NCBI GenBank assembly: GCA_000708835.1
Contig: DF236968.1
Coordinates: 332,672-396,671, forward strand
Source: Klebsormidium nitens
Lineage: Eukaryota > Streptophyta > Klebsormidiophyceae > Klebsormidiales > Klebsormidiaceae
Direction of reading: 5' to 3'
DNA: 64,000 nucleotides
The notes under the pieces are model-generated. The model ran no database searches. It was not told the DNA's origin and was given only the letters and a program-made list of their open reading frames with translations. Of the stretch, positions 1 to 12,091 are shown in pieces (within the stretch, counting starts at the first letter, position 1; each line of letters begins with the position of its first letter). The position numbers were made by a program, and so were the translations under genes.

Positions 1-1267
1 CGCTGAAGCAGCTCAAGGTGAGCGGACGGAACGCGTTGAGCGGAAAAGCTCGGTCCAACATCCTCGCCTCTTCAGAATATAATACCCTGCATTTTCCCCT
101 CTTTTCACACGATTGGTGAAACGAGTAGTGACAATTGCTGAGCTGGCAATCTGCTGCCAAGCACCAGTCATTAAAGATTGTGTTCCCGTTCCGACCTATC
201 AAAGACCAGCCAAGTTTTTGGGGCTGCTCTTTCAGCACCTACTAGTCGTCGATATTATCTTCTTCAATTGCATCAGAATGTCGATAAAGGGCCTTTCAGT
301 TACCGTACTGCTTGAGCTGCGGGTAAGTTAACACAAGGGGTTTTGCAGTTACCGTTTTGAGCACGTCCCCCGAAGCTGAGAAACAACTCGATCTTGTCAG
401 TTTGCTTGTGAGTCGCGACGCATCGGACGTCAAACTTTGGACAAACTCACTTACTTTCTTATATTTTCTTTTCGTGAACAGTCAGCGGACCATCAGCTGC
501 ATTCCGGCCAACGGCCGCCGCGGTGCCTACCGGAACGGTTCCGAACGGAACCGGCAGATCTGGGCGCCAGCGAAGGGGATAGCGACTCCTACGCCGCTAC
601 GACGACGCCCGGATCGGAGGCCACGTCACCAACATGTGATGAAGTCACGCTGACGCCGTCCGCGTACCGTGGAGCAAAGCGGGCCTACGAGCCTGTCGTT
701 CTCGACGTGAGCGTCCTTTCCTTCTTGGCTCAACTTGGGTCAAAGTTATCTCCGAGGAATTTGAAAGCTAAGCAACCCCGTTCTGAGCCTTTTACCTTTC
801 ACCTGGTCCCCTCTTTGACCCCGTTTTCGCTGGCTGACATCGGAAGACTGGCTTAATCTGCATATGTGCATTGCCGCACGAGGGTCAACTCCACAAGCCA
901 AGGGGAACCAAAGTTGTTGTCCATTTCAAGCACGCAATCTTGTGAAGGTGAATGCTTTTCAGAGTAGCCTCTTTGCTATAAAATGTCGAGCAGGCTTTCT
1001 GCAACGGCATGTCTTCCGTTCTCTCAGAAAACGTAGAGCGTTTCTCTCGCGAATCCAATGACTCGTTCTGTCAGCAGAAGAGTGCAGAGAAACTCCGCTG
1101 ACGAATCCAATGGACATTGAGGGATACATGGAAGAAAAGGAAAGAAGGGGACTGAGAAGGAAATGGAACTTTCTGCTGCGCAGGACTGGGCAGCGAAAAT
1201 GGCCGAGCTCCAGCGGTCCCTCGACAAGCAGCGGTCGATCCTCTCGGACAACCGCCGCTGGTCGTGA
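1..1267 (+). CDS. 3' end of an unknown protein gene (C-terminal fragment)
   Basis: I do not recognise the family. Three exons fit together in phase: an exon tail ending at 17 before GTGAGC, 482-706 (acceptor AACAG, donor GTGAGC) and 1184-1267 (acceptor CTGCGCAG, stop TGA 1265-1267). The middle exon gives a Ser/Thr/Asp/Ala-rich, probably disordered stretch. The last exon gives a short amphipathic helix of coiled-coil type (AAKMAELQRSLDKQRSIL) followed by NRRWS and the stop. All junctions are phase 0. The start and most of the protein lie to the left of the window. The helix could be a dimerisation tail, but no function is claimed. The exon chain is moderately supported by phase and splice consensus only, since no homologue could be recalled. 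Confidence 0.5.
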
Positions 1268-2395
1268 CGTCACGCGTGGCGTCAGCATCGCTCCACTCGG
1301 GCCGCCCACAGCCCGCCTCGCAGTCAGCATGAAAATCAAATGCAGGCAGCAAACATGCATAAATGGTATACGGTATATAGTATATGGTATAATAGGTAGA
1401 CTTTCGGATAAGAGATCGAACTCTGGGGACACAGGGACGATGATCATAGCGGGCAAAGGCGTTACGCTTCTACAGTAGCACTACCGAAGAAAAGACAGTC
1501 ACGGCGGTACGTTCGAAAGATGCACATGATGCTGGCGGCAAGACAGTCATAGAGGATCTGCGTTAGGCACAAATTAAGGTGCACGGACATGGATACGGAT
1601 CAATGCGTAGCATATATAACAGGCGACTTCTTTAAATAGACACTGTGGCACGGTTCTAATTGTAGCGTGGCGGCCGGGCAGAACTTCCAACGACCTTGTA
1701 CGTCTGATAGGTGGATGCTTTTTCGTTAAGGAAGGACTCGACAATACAGGGTGATCGACCGCGGACGCAGCATTGTTGCGAGCGACTTATACATGGGTGG
1801 TTAATGTGCAGAGACTTCTGATTGTCGGAACCCCCTGCATTTGCAGCTGCCACGCGCTTGCCGCATCGATTCTTAATATACCACGTTCTGACGGTAATTG
1901 AATCGATGCGGTACACCGTCATGCATCCTTAGATCTTGCATTGTCAAATCGCTGTGCATGACAAATGGCCTCGCATTCATGACGGTTAGGCCACAATCTT
2001 GACGGATCAGCAAGCACAACGCGGATCATCGGTAATACCTTTCGACTTACACCGTATTGTTTTCAAAAAAGTCGCGGTCTGTTCAGAGTCTGTTGCCAAA
2101 AACCCTTCTTCTCAAATCACCATGGGGATGTTTATGAAGTGGATGACGAGCGCTGACGCCCTTATTGCAAACAAAAATCGAGTTATCACTGTCTTCGTGC
2201 GTGTTTGTGAAGCAATTGCATGCGGGCAGCTCAGCCTTTGTGATCGACGTTCTAAAGGAGAACAGTTTACAGTTGTTCAACCGAGCGTAACTCTTTCCGG
2301 CGCGCGCTTCGCTTGTGTAGCGACGAGCTATAAAGGGATCTAAAACTCCCGGTACGAAGGTCGGTTGCAGTGTATTTCGAATGCAAAATTTTGCT
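1268..2395. other. convergent intergenic spacer
   Basis: No coding exon found on either strand. The stretch lies between the 3' ends of the unknown + gene and the GT17 gene. Around 1360-1400 it contains an alternating run of ggtata/gtatat type, and further on many short palindromes (gcatgc, gatcatgat-like), the same texture seen in the other convergent spacers. Confidence 0.6.
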
Positions 2396-2780
2396 GAGTC
2401 CAGGACGCTCTGCCGGCAACCGCAAGCCGACCGGTAGAAGTCCCCGGCCTCCACCTGTAGCATCTACCCAGACCGGTAGAGTCCCCCGACCTAAACGGGA
2501 AGAACGCCCCTATACCGGTAAACTCCTTCGGCTTACAGGGATAGCACGTCCTTATACCGGTAGAGTCCCCCGACCTATATGGGGAGCATGACCTCAGAAC
2601 GGTAGAAACTCCCAGCCTACACGGGAAGCACGTAACCACACCGGTAGACTCCCCCTCCCCTATGCGAGAAGCATGTACCTACGACAGCAAGAATCCCCGA
2701 AGCATGTACCCATACCGGTAGAGTTCCCCGACCTACACCGGTAGCATGTATCCGTACCGGTCCGCGTTTTCCACAATCCC
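2396..2780. repeat. degenerate minisatellite with ACCGGTAG core
   Basis: Roughly eight imperfect units of about 40-48 bases. Each has an ACCGGTAG-like core, a CCC(C)GACCTA-type segment and a GGGAAGCA(C/T)GT-type segment (examples near 2471-2478, 2513-2520, 2558-2565, 2641-2648, 2715-2722, 2739-2746). On the minus strand the units read as the last codons and stop of the GT17 gene, so the C-terminus of that gene lies inside the array. Unit sequence and length drift strongly, indicating an old array. Confidence 0.8.
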
Positions 2781-5700
2781 TCGAGGTAACCCCTCGGTCG
2801 ACCGCATCCGGTACAGCACCCCGAACATACACGTGGCGGCCGTCTCGCGCACCACGTCATGGTCCCGGTAGTCGTTGCTGACTTCCGACGCGTGGCTGTA
2901 CTCGGAGACCTTGGTGACGTAGTGCTCGAGCGGGAGGCAAGAACTGCAGTGCAAAGATGACAATCCTGAGATCGCAGCTATCGTACGAGAGAAAGATGGA
3001 AAGCAAGAGAGCCGACGAATCGCCGGTTGTCTTTCTCGGGTTTCCATAATCAGGGCTTTGCGCGTGGATAGTAAGCTTAGAGCAGCCGGTTTGGATTAGG
3101 CTTGCTGTAAGTGGAAGCTGCTCGCCAGTAGCGCTTCCCATTGAGTTCTTGACGCTGGTTCGATGGCAGTTTCGGCGGCAAGACGGTATGGGAGAACGGA
3201 AGCGGAATGCGACTCTTCGCGGCTACAATTACCAATCATGTCCCTGGTCGTTTATCTATTGCTCGCTGCTGAATAAAGATTCCAGATTTGTCCAAAGCAT
3301 TGTGGTTTGCAGCAGAATTATCGGCCAGGCCGACCGCCAGCATTTAGATCGGAGCAGCTCGAACGCAAGGAAGGATGTGAAAAGTGGTAACACCATATGG
3401 AATCGATGCCCATCGTTTGGGTCGGAACTGTTCACCGAAGTCGCCACGTAAAGAAAAACTGGTCCTATGAGGACCGCTTCTCTTGCGCACGAAAAAATGG
3501 GATATCATACGCAAGGGAGGAGGAAACTTACTATGAGTGGCGGCCGAAATTGAGAATCTGCGCGAACCGTGCAGAATCGGACTCCCAACCATTTGTAATT
3601 TCTGGAATGAAAAGAAACTCTTACCTGCAGTGCCAGCCGCCGCAGTCGATGACGTGGTTCGACGGAATGTCCGTGGAGAACTTGTTGCGCAGCTTCGCGC
3701 GCACCGTGTTCCCGTCGGCGTGCAGCTGCGCCCAGTCGGTGTCCCAGTGGCCGCCGTGCGCGAACTTGCCTATCGTCACTGCGGACACGTGGCACGCGTA
3801 GATTGGTCAGAATTATGTCATCAGTCCTCCATGACGTGCACCTATGAGGACCTGCACTCTTAAGCGCTCATTACATCAGCCTGTATATGTGCACTACCGC
3901 AGATTGACCGATATTTAAGAAAGAGTACAGAGGGGGCATCTCTTGTGCGTCACTCGAGAGAACGGAGTTCGCCCTCGATCGACAGTGGAGGTGTGTTTTG
4001 GTGGGTCAAGATTGTGGGCTTGAGTGGCAACGGGTGAAACTTGGACTTTGATCAACAAGCACTCCGCAGGTGCATGTTGAAGCCATTTTTAAGATGGCCG
4101 CAATCCATGCAAAGAAGTTGAGAAAAGGGCGTCGATATCAGTCAGCCGAAGAGAACCTGTATTTCAAGATCACAACATGGTTATGACAGGGTGCGTCGAA
4201 TGACAAATCTGGCGTTGATAGCTGCATGTCGGCTTATGTCTGGGGCTTCGGTTTTGGGGTTCGCGGTACGTACCGACGGTCCCTGGCCACATCTGCTTGT
4301 CGTCCTTCCAGTCGCGGTCGATGCACGCGAAGGTGAAGCGCCACAATGGCATGCGCAGGATCACGGGGAAAGCCTTCGCGTCTCTCTGCTGACGTAGCGC
4401 GTGGACCACGTGGGCCTTGGGCAACTCATCGAGGTCGCCTGGAGCGAAGGAAAGATGGCCAATGAGATTTATCTGCTCTTGTATCCGGAGTTCGTCAATC
4501 TTCAGTTGCGCTCGTGTCTGAAACGAGTGCCTTTGTGACGAATACCTTTTTCCTGTGTTGTGTTTGGGAGTGACTTCGAAGAAAATTAGCAGCTACTTCG
4601 CTCGACTTTGGCCCGCCGCTCAAAGCCATACCGAATTTCAATAAACAAGTTGAACGGTGGGCAATCAAGCATGAGACGGTGACCTCTGTGCTCAACCTGG
4701 CTTTCAAGAAGAACCGTCCGAAAACATCGGGCCCAAACCGAACATGTCATCGAGCCGAAATGTTCTCCTCATTGACGTCTTACAAGTGATTGCAAACCCT
4801 CAAACGGGATGACCCAACAAGTATGAGCAGATCTTCGCCGGTAGCTTGAAACTGACCCTAGAATCCAGCTCAAACTGCCTCCCCAAAACTTCGACAGCAA
4901 CTAACCCACCAGTCATGACCAGGTCTTCACTGGTAACCCGCCCCTTAACCGCATCCCAAAGCACGTCGCGCATGTGTCTTTCCCGGTCCCACGCGCTCGG
5001 GGCGTCTTTCGGGAACGTTTCCAGATCGCAGTACGCGTTCTCGATCTGGGGCCACCAGCGCCGGAACCGCTCCAGCTTGGTGACGTCAGTCAGGGGCCGC
5101 TCGTGGTTCATAAACGTCAGCGGGCACTGCATCGGAAGGGTATCGACTTTTCAGTAATCATCGAGTCCCTCGCATATTAGGGTTCAATGAACGTCAGCTA
5201 CTGAGGTAACAAGAACCGGAACTTTCAGATGGATTCTAGCTTTCTAGAACGGTGTGCTAGTGGAGAATGTTGAGTGCTCCAAAACTTTCAGGTACGTCGA
5301 TCAGGAGGCGTTCGAGACATAAACATAGCTCGTATTCAGAAGATACAAAAACGATAAGATGTTAGTGAGCCGAAAACGTCCTGGATCGAGTCGGAGAAAA
5401 GGTCAGTTTCCAGAAAGTGGTTCTTGGGCACTGCAGCCAAAGCGGTTTGAAATCTTTACTAGATCTAAACAGCGAAACCGATATTTTTGGCCACTCTTCA
5501 AGATCAAAACCTTGAAATCGTAAAGGTCTAGTACCTTTAACCCTAAATTGGACGGTTGTACACTAACCTGGACGAGTACAAACTTGTGCACGACGTTCTC
5601 CAGTTCCATGAGGCGCATCTCCAGCAGGTCCAGCTCGTTCAGAAACAGCACCGCGTCGTACACTTTCCGGACAAAGGCCCCTGGGGCGATGGAGAGATCA

Positions 5701-6873
5701 GTGCTGCAAGGAGAAAGACCAGCTCTCTTTGTGGGGCGGGAAGATAGAACGAGCTTCCAAGGGTTCACCTCTGGGATGATCAATATTTGTCGTTTGGGTG
5801 TAAGCGTGTGGAGATAAGAACAATCTTTGGTGGTGTGGGTCACTGTACCGGTTGGGAAATTTGAGGCTTTCACAAGAACTACGTTAGAGAAAGGACAAGA
5901 TCCAGCAATTCAAGGGACCTGTGCAAGCAAGAAGCAGGCTCTAGCTAGAACCCCACGTCATACAAGTTGCTCAAAGGAACCAGTAGGCCAACGATATCCC
6001 GGTGGTCAAGTTGAGGAAGGTAATCAGGATTTTACCACAGATGAATTTGTGCAGTTTTGAGCTCTGGTCCTGCTTTGCAAAACAGAATTGCAAGGAACTG
6101 CACCTACACATTTCCCGGATTGCGATAACAAGTCTTTGCTCATATTACAACGAGCAGACTGTATAAGGGCACTGGCGCACTCCGGCCTCCGTGCTTAAGC
6201 CCATCTTCGAAACAAGGGACACACCTTCATTTTCAGATATCACTATTTCCATGACAAGAAGACGGATGTGACCGTGATGATTAGCTGGATTTCAAAATAG
6301 GGTCCTGACTACTGCAAACTTTCCATGACAAGACGACTGATGTGACCGTGATGAAGAGCCGGAGTAGAAAAAGAGGGTTCTAACTACTGGAGAAGGGATT
6401 GGAAAAGAATTACCAGGAAACTGTCTCTACCTTGGTGGGTTGTCAATGTCCCGCTGCTGGCAATACGGCGCTGCCGGCGCCTCGCTCTCCTCCCCAGTTG
6501 AAAACTTGACAAGTGGCGCTCCCAGCTTCTTCAACCGCTCCGCCAACAATTTCGCCCGGATCTTATACACATTCGTCCCATAGTAATGCTTATACTCTTT
6601 CAGCCACTGTTCCTCCGTCAAATTCGCAGCCGCCCGTGTGTTCGCAATGAAATCAAGTTCAGAGAAAGTGTCGTCCGTAGGGGATCCGTCCTGGCTGCCC
6701 TGGGTGAGGCTCTGGAGGATCTCGCGGGAAAGGATGAGCGTCGTGCAAAGAATACCCGCAGCGAGTATACCGAGAAGGGGACGGAATTTGGACTGGGGTA
6801 ATGTTTTGGAGACGAGAGTCTTCGCTGTGGGGCTGTCGGCGGCATCGAGCGCGCTGGACACTACTGACAACAT
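2733..6873 (-). CDS. GT17 family beta-1,4-N-acetylglucosaminyltransferase-like protein
   Basis: Predicted type II Golgi glycosyltransferase of family GT17, which adds beta-1,4-GlcNAc (bisecting type) to N-glycan mannose; exact acceptor unknown. Six exons (transcript order): 6873-6431, 5703-5568, 5126-4910, 4438-4274, 3778-3625, 2943-2733, all phase-consistent, 441 residues. A single membrane anchor lies at about residues 30-48 (GILAAGILCTTLIL). Family motifs follow: VYDAVLFLNELDLLEMR, LTFMNHERP, DAPSAWDRERHMRDVLW, the acidic GDLDELP at an exon junction (probable metal/nucleotide-sugar site) and CGGWHCS near the end, then a conserved YSHAS/FRDHD-like tail. Family assignment is confident. The stop codon falls inside a minisatellite, so the C-terminus may vary. 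Start chosen as the first ATG before the anchor. It diverges from the aquaporin gene. Confidence 0.85.
6245..6400. repeat. two-copy tandem duplication in GT17 intron 1
   Basis: Two imperfect copies of about 75 bases (about 6247-6318 and 6322-6396) share TTTCCATGACAAGA, GATGTGACCGTGATGA and a GGGT(C/T)CT(G/A)ACTACTG end. They lie in the first intron of the GT17 gene, close to exon 1, and contain no recognisable exon. Confidence 0.75.
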
Positions 6874-8704
6874 CTTTGCTGGATCACTCTACTCGCAAAG
6901 TACTTAAGGGAATGAGCAAAGGATTGGTGGTGGCTTTGTGCTCCAGCTGGGGAGCCTTTCTCTGATCTCCCAAGGCTCCACTTGTTGAATGGTCCAAGGT
7001 GCAGCTAGTTGCTAGAAACTCAGTGTTCTACAAACACAAGCTGGGGAGAAGCTACTACACTAAGATCAATAAGCAGAGCTGCAGCCTTGAGGCTTGCGTT
7101 GAAGTCAGTAGACAAAACTTTCTACGACGGGAGAAACCAGGCCAGCTAGCTCGCTGCTTGCGTAAGCGACACCTCAAGCCTGCTTCGCTGCTAAACAAAG
7201 TAAGCACCGCTCCCCTGCTGCTCCACTCGATAGTGGCAGCGCCGCTTACCCCGCAGCTTTTCTGAACTGAGTCAGGCTGCTAGGCTGAGTAGAACTTCTG
7301 AAAAACAAGCACTGCGGGCGGGGGGAAGAGTCTGGTGGTGGCTTGGTGAGAAGGAAAACTTGGAAGTGCTGCTGTGAAAGCAGCTGATTTGTTGGCCACT
7401 ATATTGCCTCTGTATCCTGGTCACATACCTATTCGCCGGAGTTTGGCGCCAAGGAAGTGCTTGATCAGTGCATAATTTCTTCATCCTTGCTTGCAGAGAC
7501 CCACCCTTTCTCAGATCTGCAGTCTGCCAACTTGGCAAGTTCGGGCTAGCTTGCATATGCGAGACGGCTTAACGACGAGGATTCCGGGATTTGACAGGGG
7601 GCACACTGTCTGGGGCACAGGCTTCGCTAGTCAGCTTCTTCCTCAATTCTCGTTGACAGTCAAGGCTGCATGCGAAAGGACGAAATATTCGGAGTCTCTT
7701 AGTGCGGCCCTGATCTTGACACACAGGGTCTTGCATAAGTTGCATGCATGCAGTGCCGCTATGTGTCACGGGCAGGCAAGCCATTGGCACCGCCTCCAGT
7801 CTGGAAGACTGTGTAGAAAGCAGTTATAGGGATATGGACCATTTCTTGTGTCAAAGGAATGGCTGAAAGGGTGTGTCAAGAAGGAAACACATCGTGCATT
7901 TCGGGTGTTGCTGATCAGCTGGCTGCTGCACCATCTGCGCTAAGCGCTGCCAATCATTGGTGTTGCCCGATGGGCCCAATCATTGGCAATATGCATGTGT
8001 AATATCGATCCACGTGCAGCAATATGCACTTGCCACGGCTGAGAATCCCGATAGGTATCGAGAAGTACAGAATCCCGGGCATTTCGGACGCGGGTCTCCA
8101 TCTCGATCATTGCGAGTCGGAAATGATGATGATATCAACTCTAGCTTTTGTCTCCTATCAATTTCAAATGGGGCTTGCCGCTTGTCCCTTTAATAAAGGA
8201 TATGTAGGATAAGAGCCCGGACACAAAAGACTCTATTACCAAAGAGCATTCCTGCTCCAAGCTACCTACACCCGACGTAACCACCAGACTATTATCCAAC
8301 TAATGCCCCGGGCTGTACCGGTACCCCATTAGAAGACAAGCCCCTATAGGACGAGTCGAAGACGAGAAAGTGGCCACGCTGCGGACCTACGGTAATCATT
8401 TGTATCTGCCGGAACTCCGTGACCCGTCCCCGGAATCCGTTGCCATGCTCTGCGGAAAGCCGAGTCAGTCACCAGGCTGGCCCGCCTCACCTCAGCGCAG
8501 CGGCAGACCGTAGACGCAGTGTTCACGTTGGATGTGCGTTGAAACTTGGAACTTATTAAAAGTTAAAGTGGACCTTGTGCCGCCACAAGCAAACTGCCCA
8601 TTGTTACCGGTAACCTACGAGCTCGGAGCTGGCTGTTTTCAGACTTTGCACCACAAGAAAAAAGACCCACAGGTTGTATCAATCAAGTGGCCTGTGCTCT
8701 CGCC
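6874..8704. promoter_or_regulatory. divergent intergenic region (GT17 / aquaporin promoters)
   Basis: About 1.8 kb between two divergent start codons. No coding exon recognised. It presumably holds both promoters and 5' leaders; no specific motif can be called with confidence. Confidence 0.4.
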
Positions 8705-11700
8705 ATGGCCGAGGGGTGCGGCTGCGAGAAGGACTCGTGCCAGATCAGCATCCAGAATCCGCTTGCGGCGGTTGGCACTCAGGAGCCCCTTTACGAGGCG
8801 ACCGAGCTGCGAACGGGGGCGGCCAATCCCCACTGGTCCCGCCGGCTTATACAACCATGCTTGCCCCAAAAGGTGGTCGCAGAAATGGTGGGAACTTTTG
8901 CGATCGTCTTCGCAGGTGAGGGGTTCGGTGAGAAAGTTAGGGTTTAGGGTTGTTGGGGTTGGTGTCGTGATGCAAGCGTAGGGCTTTGGATTGTGTGCAG
9001 GTGAAAGCAGACTCGCTCTTTGTGTGTTGAGAAGTCTGGCTGCGCCGCGCGATTTTTGAGATTTTAGCAAATGAGGATCCTGAGGTGGCATAAGAGTCTA
9101 GGCTTGGCAGCCTGATGGCGGATTGCTTAACAAAAAGTTATATGCTGAGCTATTACCATTTGATGCTCTGCCTTTGGCTTTTAGAAGACGTGCACCAAAA
9201 CAGTGGTGGGCAAGGGACGCTTTCTTGAATTACGTAGTCGTTATGGAGGCGTATGCTATCGTAGACGCTGCCACCATTCGTGTGTCTGTTTGAAAAAAGC
9301 GTGCACCAAGAGCGATGCTTTGTGCAAACATGCTCAAAGTTAAAAAGGTTCTCGCCGCACCTTAATCTGTGTTCGCAACAGACAGTCCCTTGTAGGACAA
9401 GCAAGGAACGCACATTTCATTGCATTTTTTGACTCTGACGGGATTTTCTCACTTCTCCAGGCTGTGGGGCAGTGGTGGTTAACGCCCGCTCCGACGGCGC
9501 GCTCGGTCACGTGGGCATCGCCGCTACTTTTGGGCTCGTAGTCATGGTTATGATCTATGCAGTGGGCCACATTTCGGGCGCCCACTTCAACCCCGCAGTC
9601 ACGCTGGCGTTCGCGTGCGGGCGGCACTTCAGCTGGAAAATGGTGAGCTCGGGGCTCGTCTTGTTCTGCAATTGAGTGATCTAGTGTTTGTCACCGTCAA
9701 GACCGAAAAAGGGGGATTCTAGTTTACCTTTACTGGAGTTGGGCCACAGTTCAAGTGTCCACTTTGACCCCGCAGTCACGGTGGCGTTTGCGTGCGGGCG
9801 GCACTTATGTTAAGAATTTGTGAGCTTGGACTTTATACATCTAAGACTTTTGCAATTAAGGGTGTTATTTTCGGTTTCTCCAAAGGGGGGGCCTTTAGGT
9901 CTTCCCAAAGAGTGGAATCCGGGTGCACCCCCTAAAGTAAAGTTAGCCGTGAAGGTGGTCTTTAAGCAGGCTATAGCACAGAATCTATGAAGACAGTCGA
10001 GTACGGGTCCCATGACGAGTCAGCATTCACTATCTTGCAGTCCCACCATGTACCTCCCGTATTGGGCCGTCATGGCATCCCCTCTTCGCAAATGGATCTC
10101 AGTGGGCAGACCGTCGCGCACCTCGCTTTCATCTTTGCAATTTCCTTCTTTCCCCCAATCTTGACTTGCTTCACCTTCTGTTGCGTCGCTTCAAAATCAA
10201 GGCTTATAATTTCCAAGCAATGAGACAGTCACTGATTCCAATGCCCCAGCGATAAGCAGCGATTGCCTTTTCCCCAGGTCCCTTTCTACTGGGCCGCCCA
10301 ATTCCTGTCTGCCACCGCCGGCGCAGCCTTGATTCGCGGGATTTTGGGCTCGGAAAAAGCGCTCGGGGCAACACTACCGAGCGGGACCGATTGGGAGTCG
10401 CTCCTGCTAGAGTTCGTCCTCACGTTCTTCCTCATGTTCGTGATTGCCGCCGTTGCAACAGACACGAGGGCAGTCGGAACAATGGCCGGAATTGCGGTAT
10501 GCTTAGCTCATCTAGTGCTCTCCCTCTCGATGAGTGCTGATATCAGTCCCTCCAGTACGTTCCTGAGGCATGCTTCAAAATATGCGTCATGCTTATGTGG
10601 TCCCAAACAATCTTGGTATGCTGCGTGGACGGTCTGTTTTCATCAATTGTTGCTTGTTCTTGTTAATTCTTTCAAGGGTTGTTATATGAGGAACGCTCCC
10701 CTTCGAGAATTTCCAAGCGTTGTTTCAACTGTGGTCGAAGCTCGAGAGTCCATGTTTTGTTCTATGGCGCCGCCAGTGAAAATCAGCATAGTGGGCGGAG
10801 AAAACGGCACTCGTTTTTCCTCATTCCTCATTGCTTCAATCCTAGTAGTTCTTGTCGCATACGTCGACGATTGAATTGATGATGCCTTCATCATACGGAC
10901 CTGTTTGGAATCGTTTGCGTGTTTCGATTAGCCACGAAAATATTCCTCATTGTGATGATACCCAACCCTTGTCTCAGTAGCCTGAATCTGGTGCGCTTCG
11001 CTCTCCTTTGTAAATCCATATTGTCGTCCGGTTTTATGCTGGAGACTGACTCGACAAGTTTGCCAAAACTCCTACCAATCTTCACTTAGTTGAGAGTGGT
11101 CTGCTCTTACCGTTATTCACTCAGTCAACTCCCATGCCGACAGATTGGCGGGACGGTTGCTCTGGATGCCTTGTTCGGAGGCCCTGTCAGCGGCGCCTCG
11201 ATGAACCCAGCCAGGTCGCTGGGCCCTGCGCTCATAGCTCTTGTAAGCAAACAGGGCCTTTTCCTCAAAAGTTCCTTCTGGCGAATTGCGGAGCCGCCGC
11301 CCCTTGCTGTTGGATTTTCTTTTACGCGTTGGCTTGTTTGAGGAAAGAGCTTTTTGTGAGGACATGAGACTCATTTCAGTAAAGCGTCACAGCGTTTGGC
11401 ATTGAAGAGAGCAGAATGCGAGAAGTTAGGAAAGGGATTGTAAAGAGCGAGTCGGACTGGGTTACAAGTGACTGGCAAACTAGACTTCCCGCAACTCCAT
11501 CCAAAACGAGTGGGAAAGGTTGGGTTTCGAGTGATAGCGGCAAAAGCTTAATCACGACCGGGTAACGGGTGTTGATGGGATGTAAAACCGTTTGCGAAGT
11601 GACGTCATTGCTTGTCAGCCCGTTGTGCATGTTTTACTAAGAGATGTTTTGCGCTTAGAAGCATCTTATTCATGGTTGTCCTGATTCCTTATTCGAGTAT

Positions 11701-12091
11701 GCAGTTCGACTCATCAATCAAGACCGTGACCCCGTCTTGATGACAGGATAGATCCTTTGTATTCGTTTCACGAAGGGGGAGCAAGCCCCAAGGCTCATTC
11801 GGAACGTTCTTCTGATGGTCCACTTCTCTACCCCCGGCGATGAGCTGCCAAACATTGCTTTCTTGGCAGAGTTTTCGATTTTCAAATGTCACTGCTTCCA
11901 TTTTCTTGCCTGTCAGATCTTAGGACATTCGATCTCTGAAGCTTTAATCTTCCGTTGAACAGGAGTTCCGGGGACTGTGGGTCTACTTCGTGGGCCCAGC
12001 CGCTGGTGCGGTGTCCGCTATCTTTGTCTACAAGTTCGTGCACGGGCCAACGCAAGAAGTGGCACGAGGAGCGCACGGATGCTGTGAATGA
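8705..12091 (+). CDS. NIP-like aquaporin (major intrinsic protein)
   Basis: Membrane channel for water, glycerol or small metalloid acids; the subfamily is closest to plant NIPs. Exons: 8705-8915, 9461-9642, 10278-10496, 11144-11242, 11963-12091; 279 residues, all phases consistent. Exon 2 carries the first pore motif ([13 protein letters not shown]), exon 4 the second ([14 protein letters not shown]), and transmembrane spans include [20 protein letters not shown]. By comparison with GlpF/NIP alignments from memory, the aromatic/arginine filter would be Phe (H2, in ATFGL), Ala (H5), Ala (LE1), Arg (LE2), unlike the usual Trp-Val-Ala-Arg of NIP I. The N-terminus has a Cys-rich start ([10 protein letters not shown]). 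The ATG at 8705 is in good context (GCCATGG). Intron 2 holds a decayed copy of the exon 2 end. Confidence 0.9.
9731..9838 (+). pseudogene. ghost copy of aquaporin exon 2 end and donor
   Basis: About 100 bases inside intron 2 repeat the tail of exon 2 (9556-9660), including the NPA-coding segment, the CGTGCGGGCGGCACTT block and the donor region. The Asn codon of NPA reads GAC (Asp), and deletions disrupt the sequence before the donor-like TTTGTGAGCTTGG. It cannot be a functional exon as it stands. Confidence 0.9.

Noticed and set aside
959-1456. 165-codon minus-strand ORF
   Set aside because: Antisense to the last exon of the first gene and into the spacer; no family resemblance.
8934-8962. 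Telomere-like TTAGGGTTTAGGG
   Set aside because: Only two units, inside aquaporin intron 1; not enough for an interstitial telomere array.
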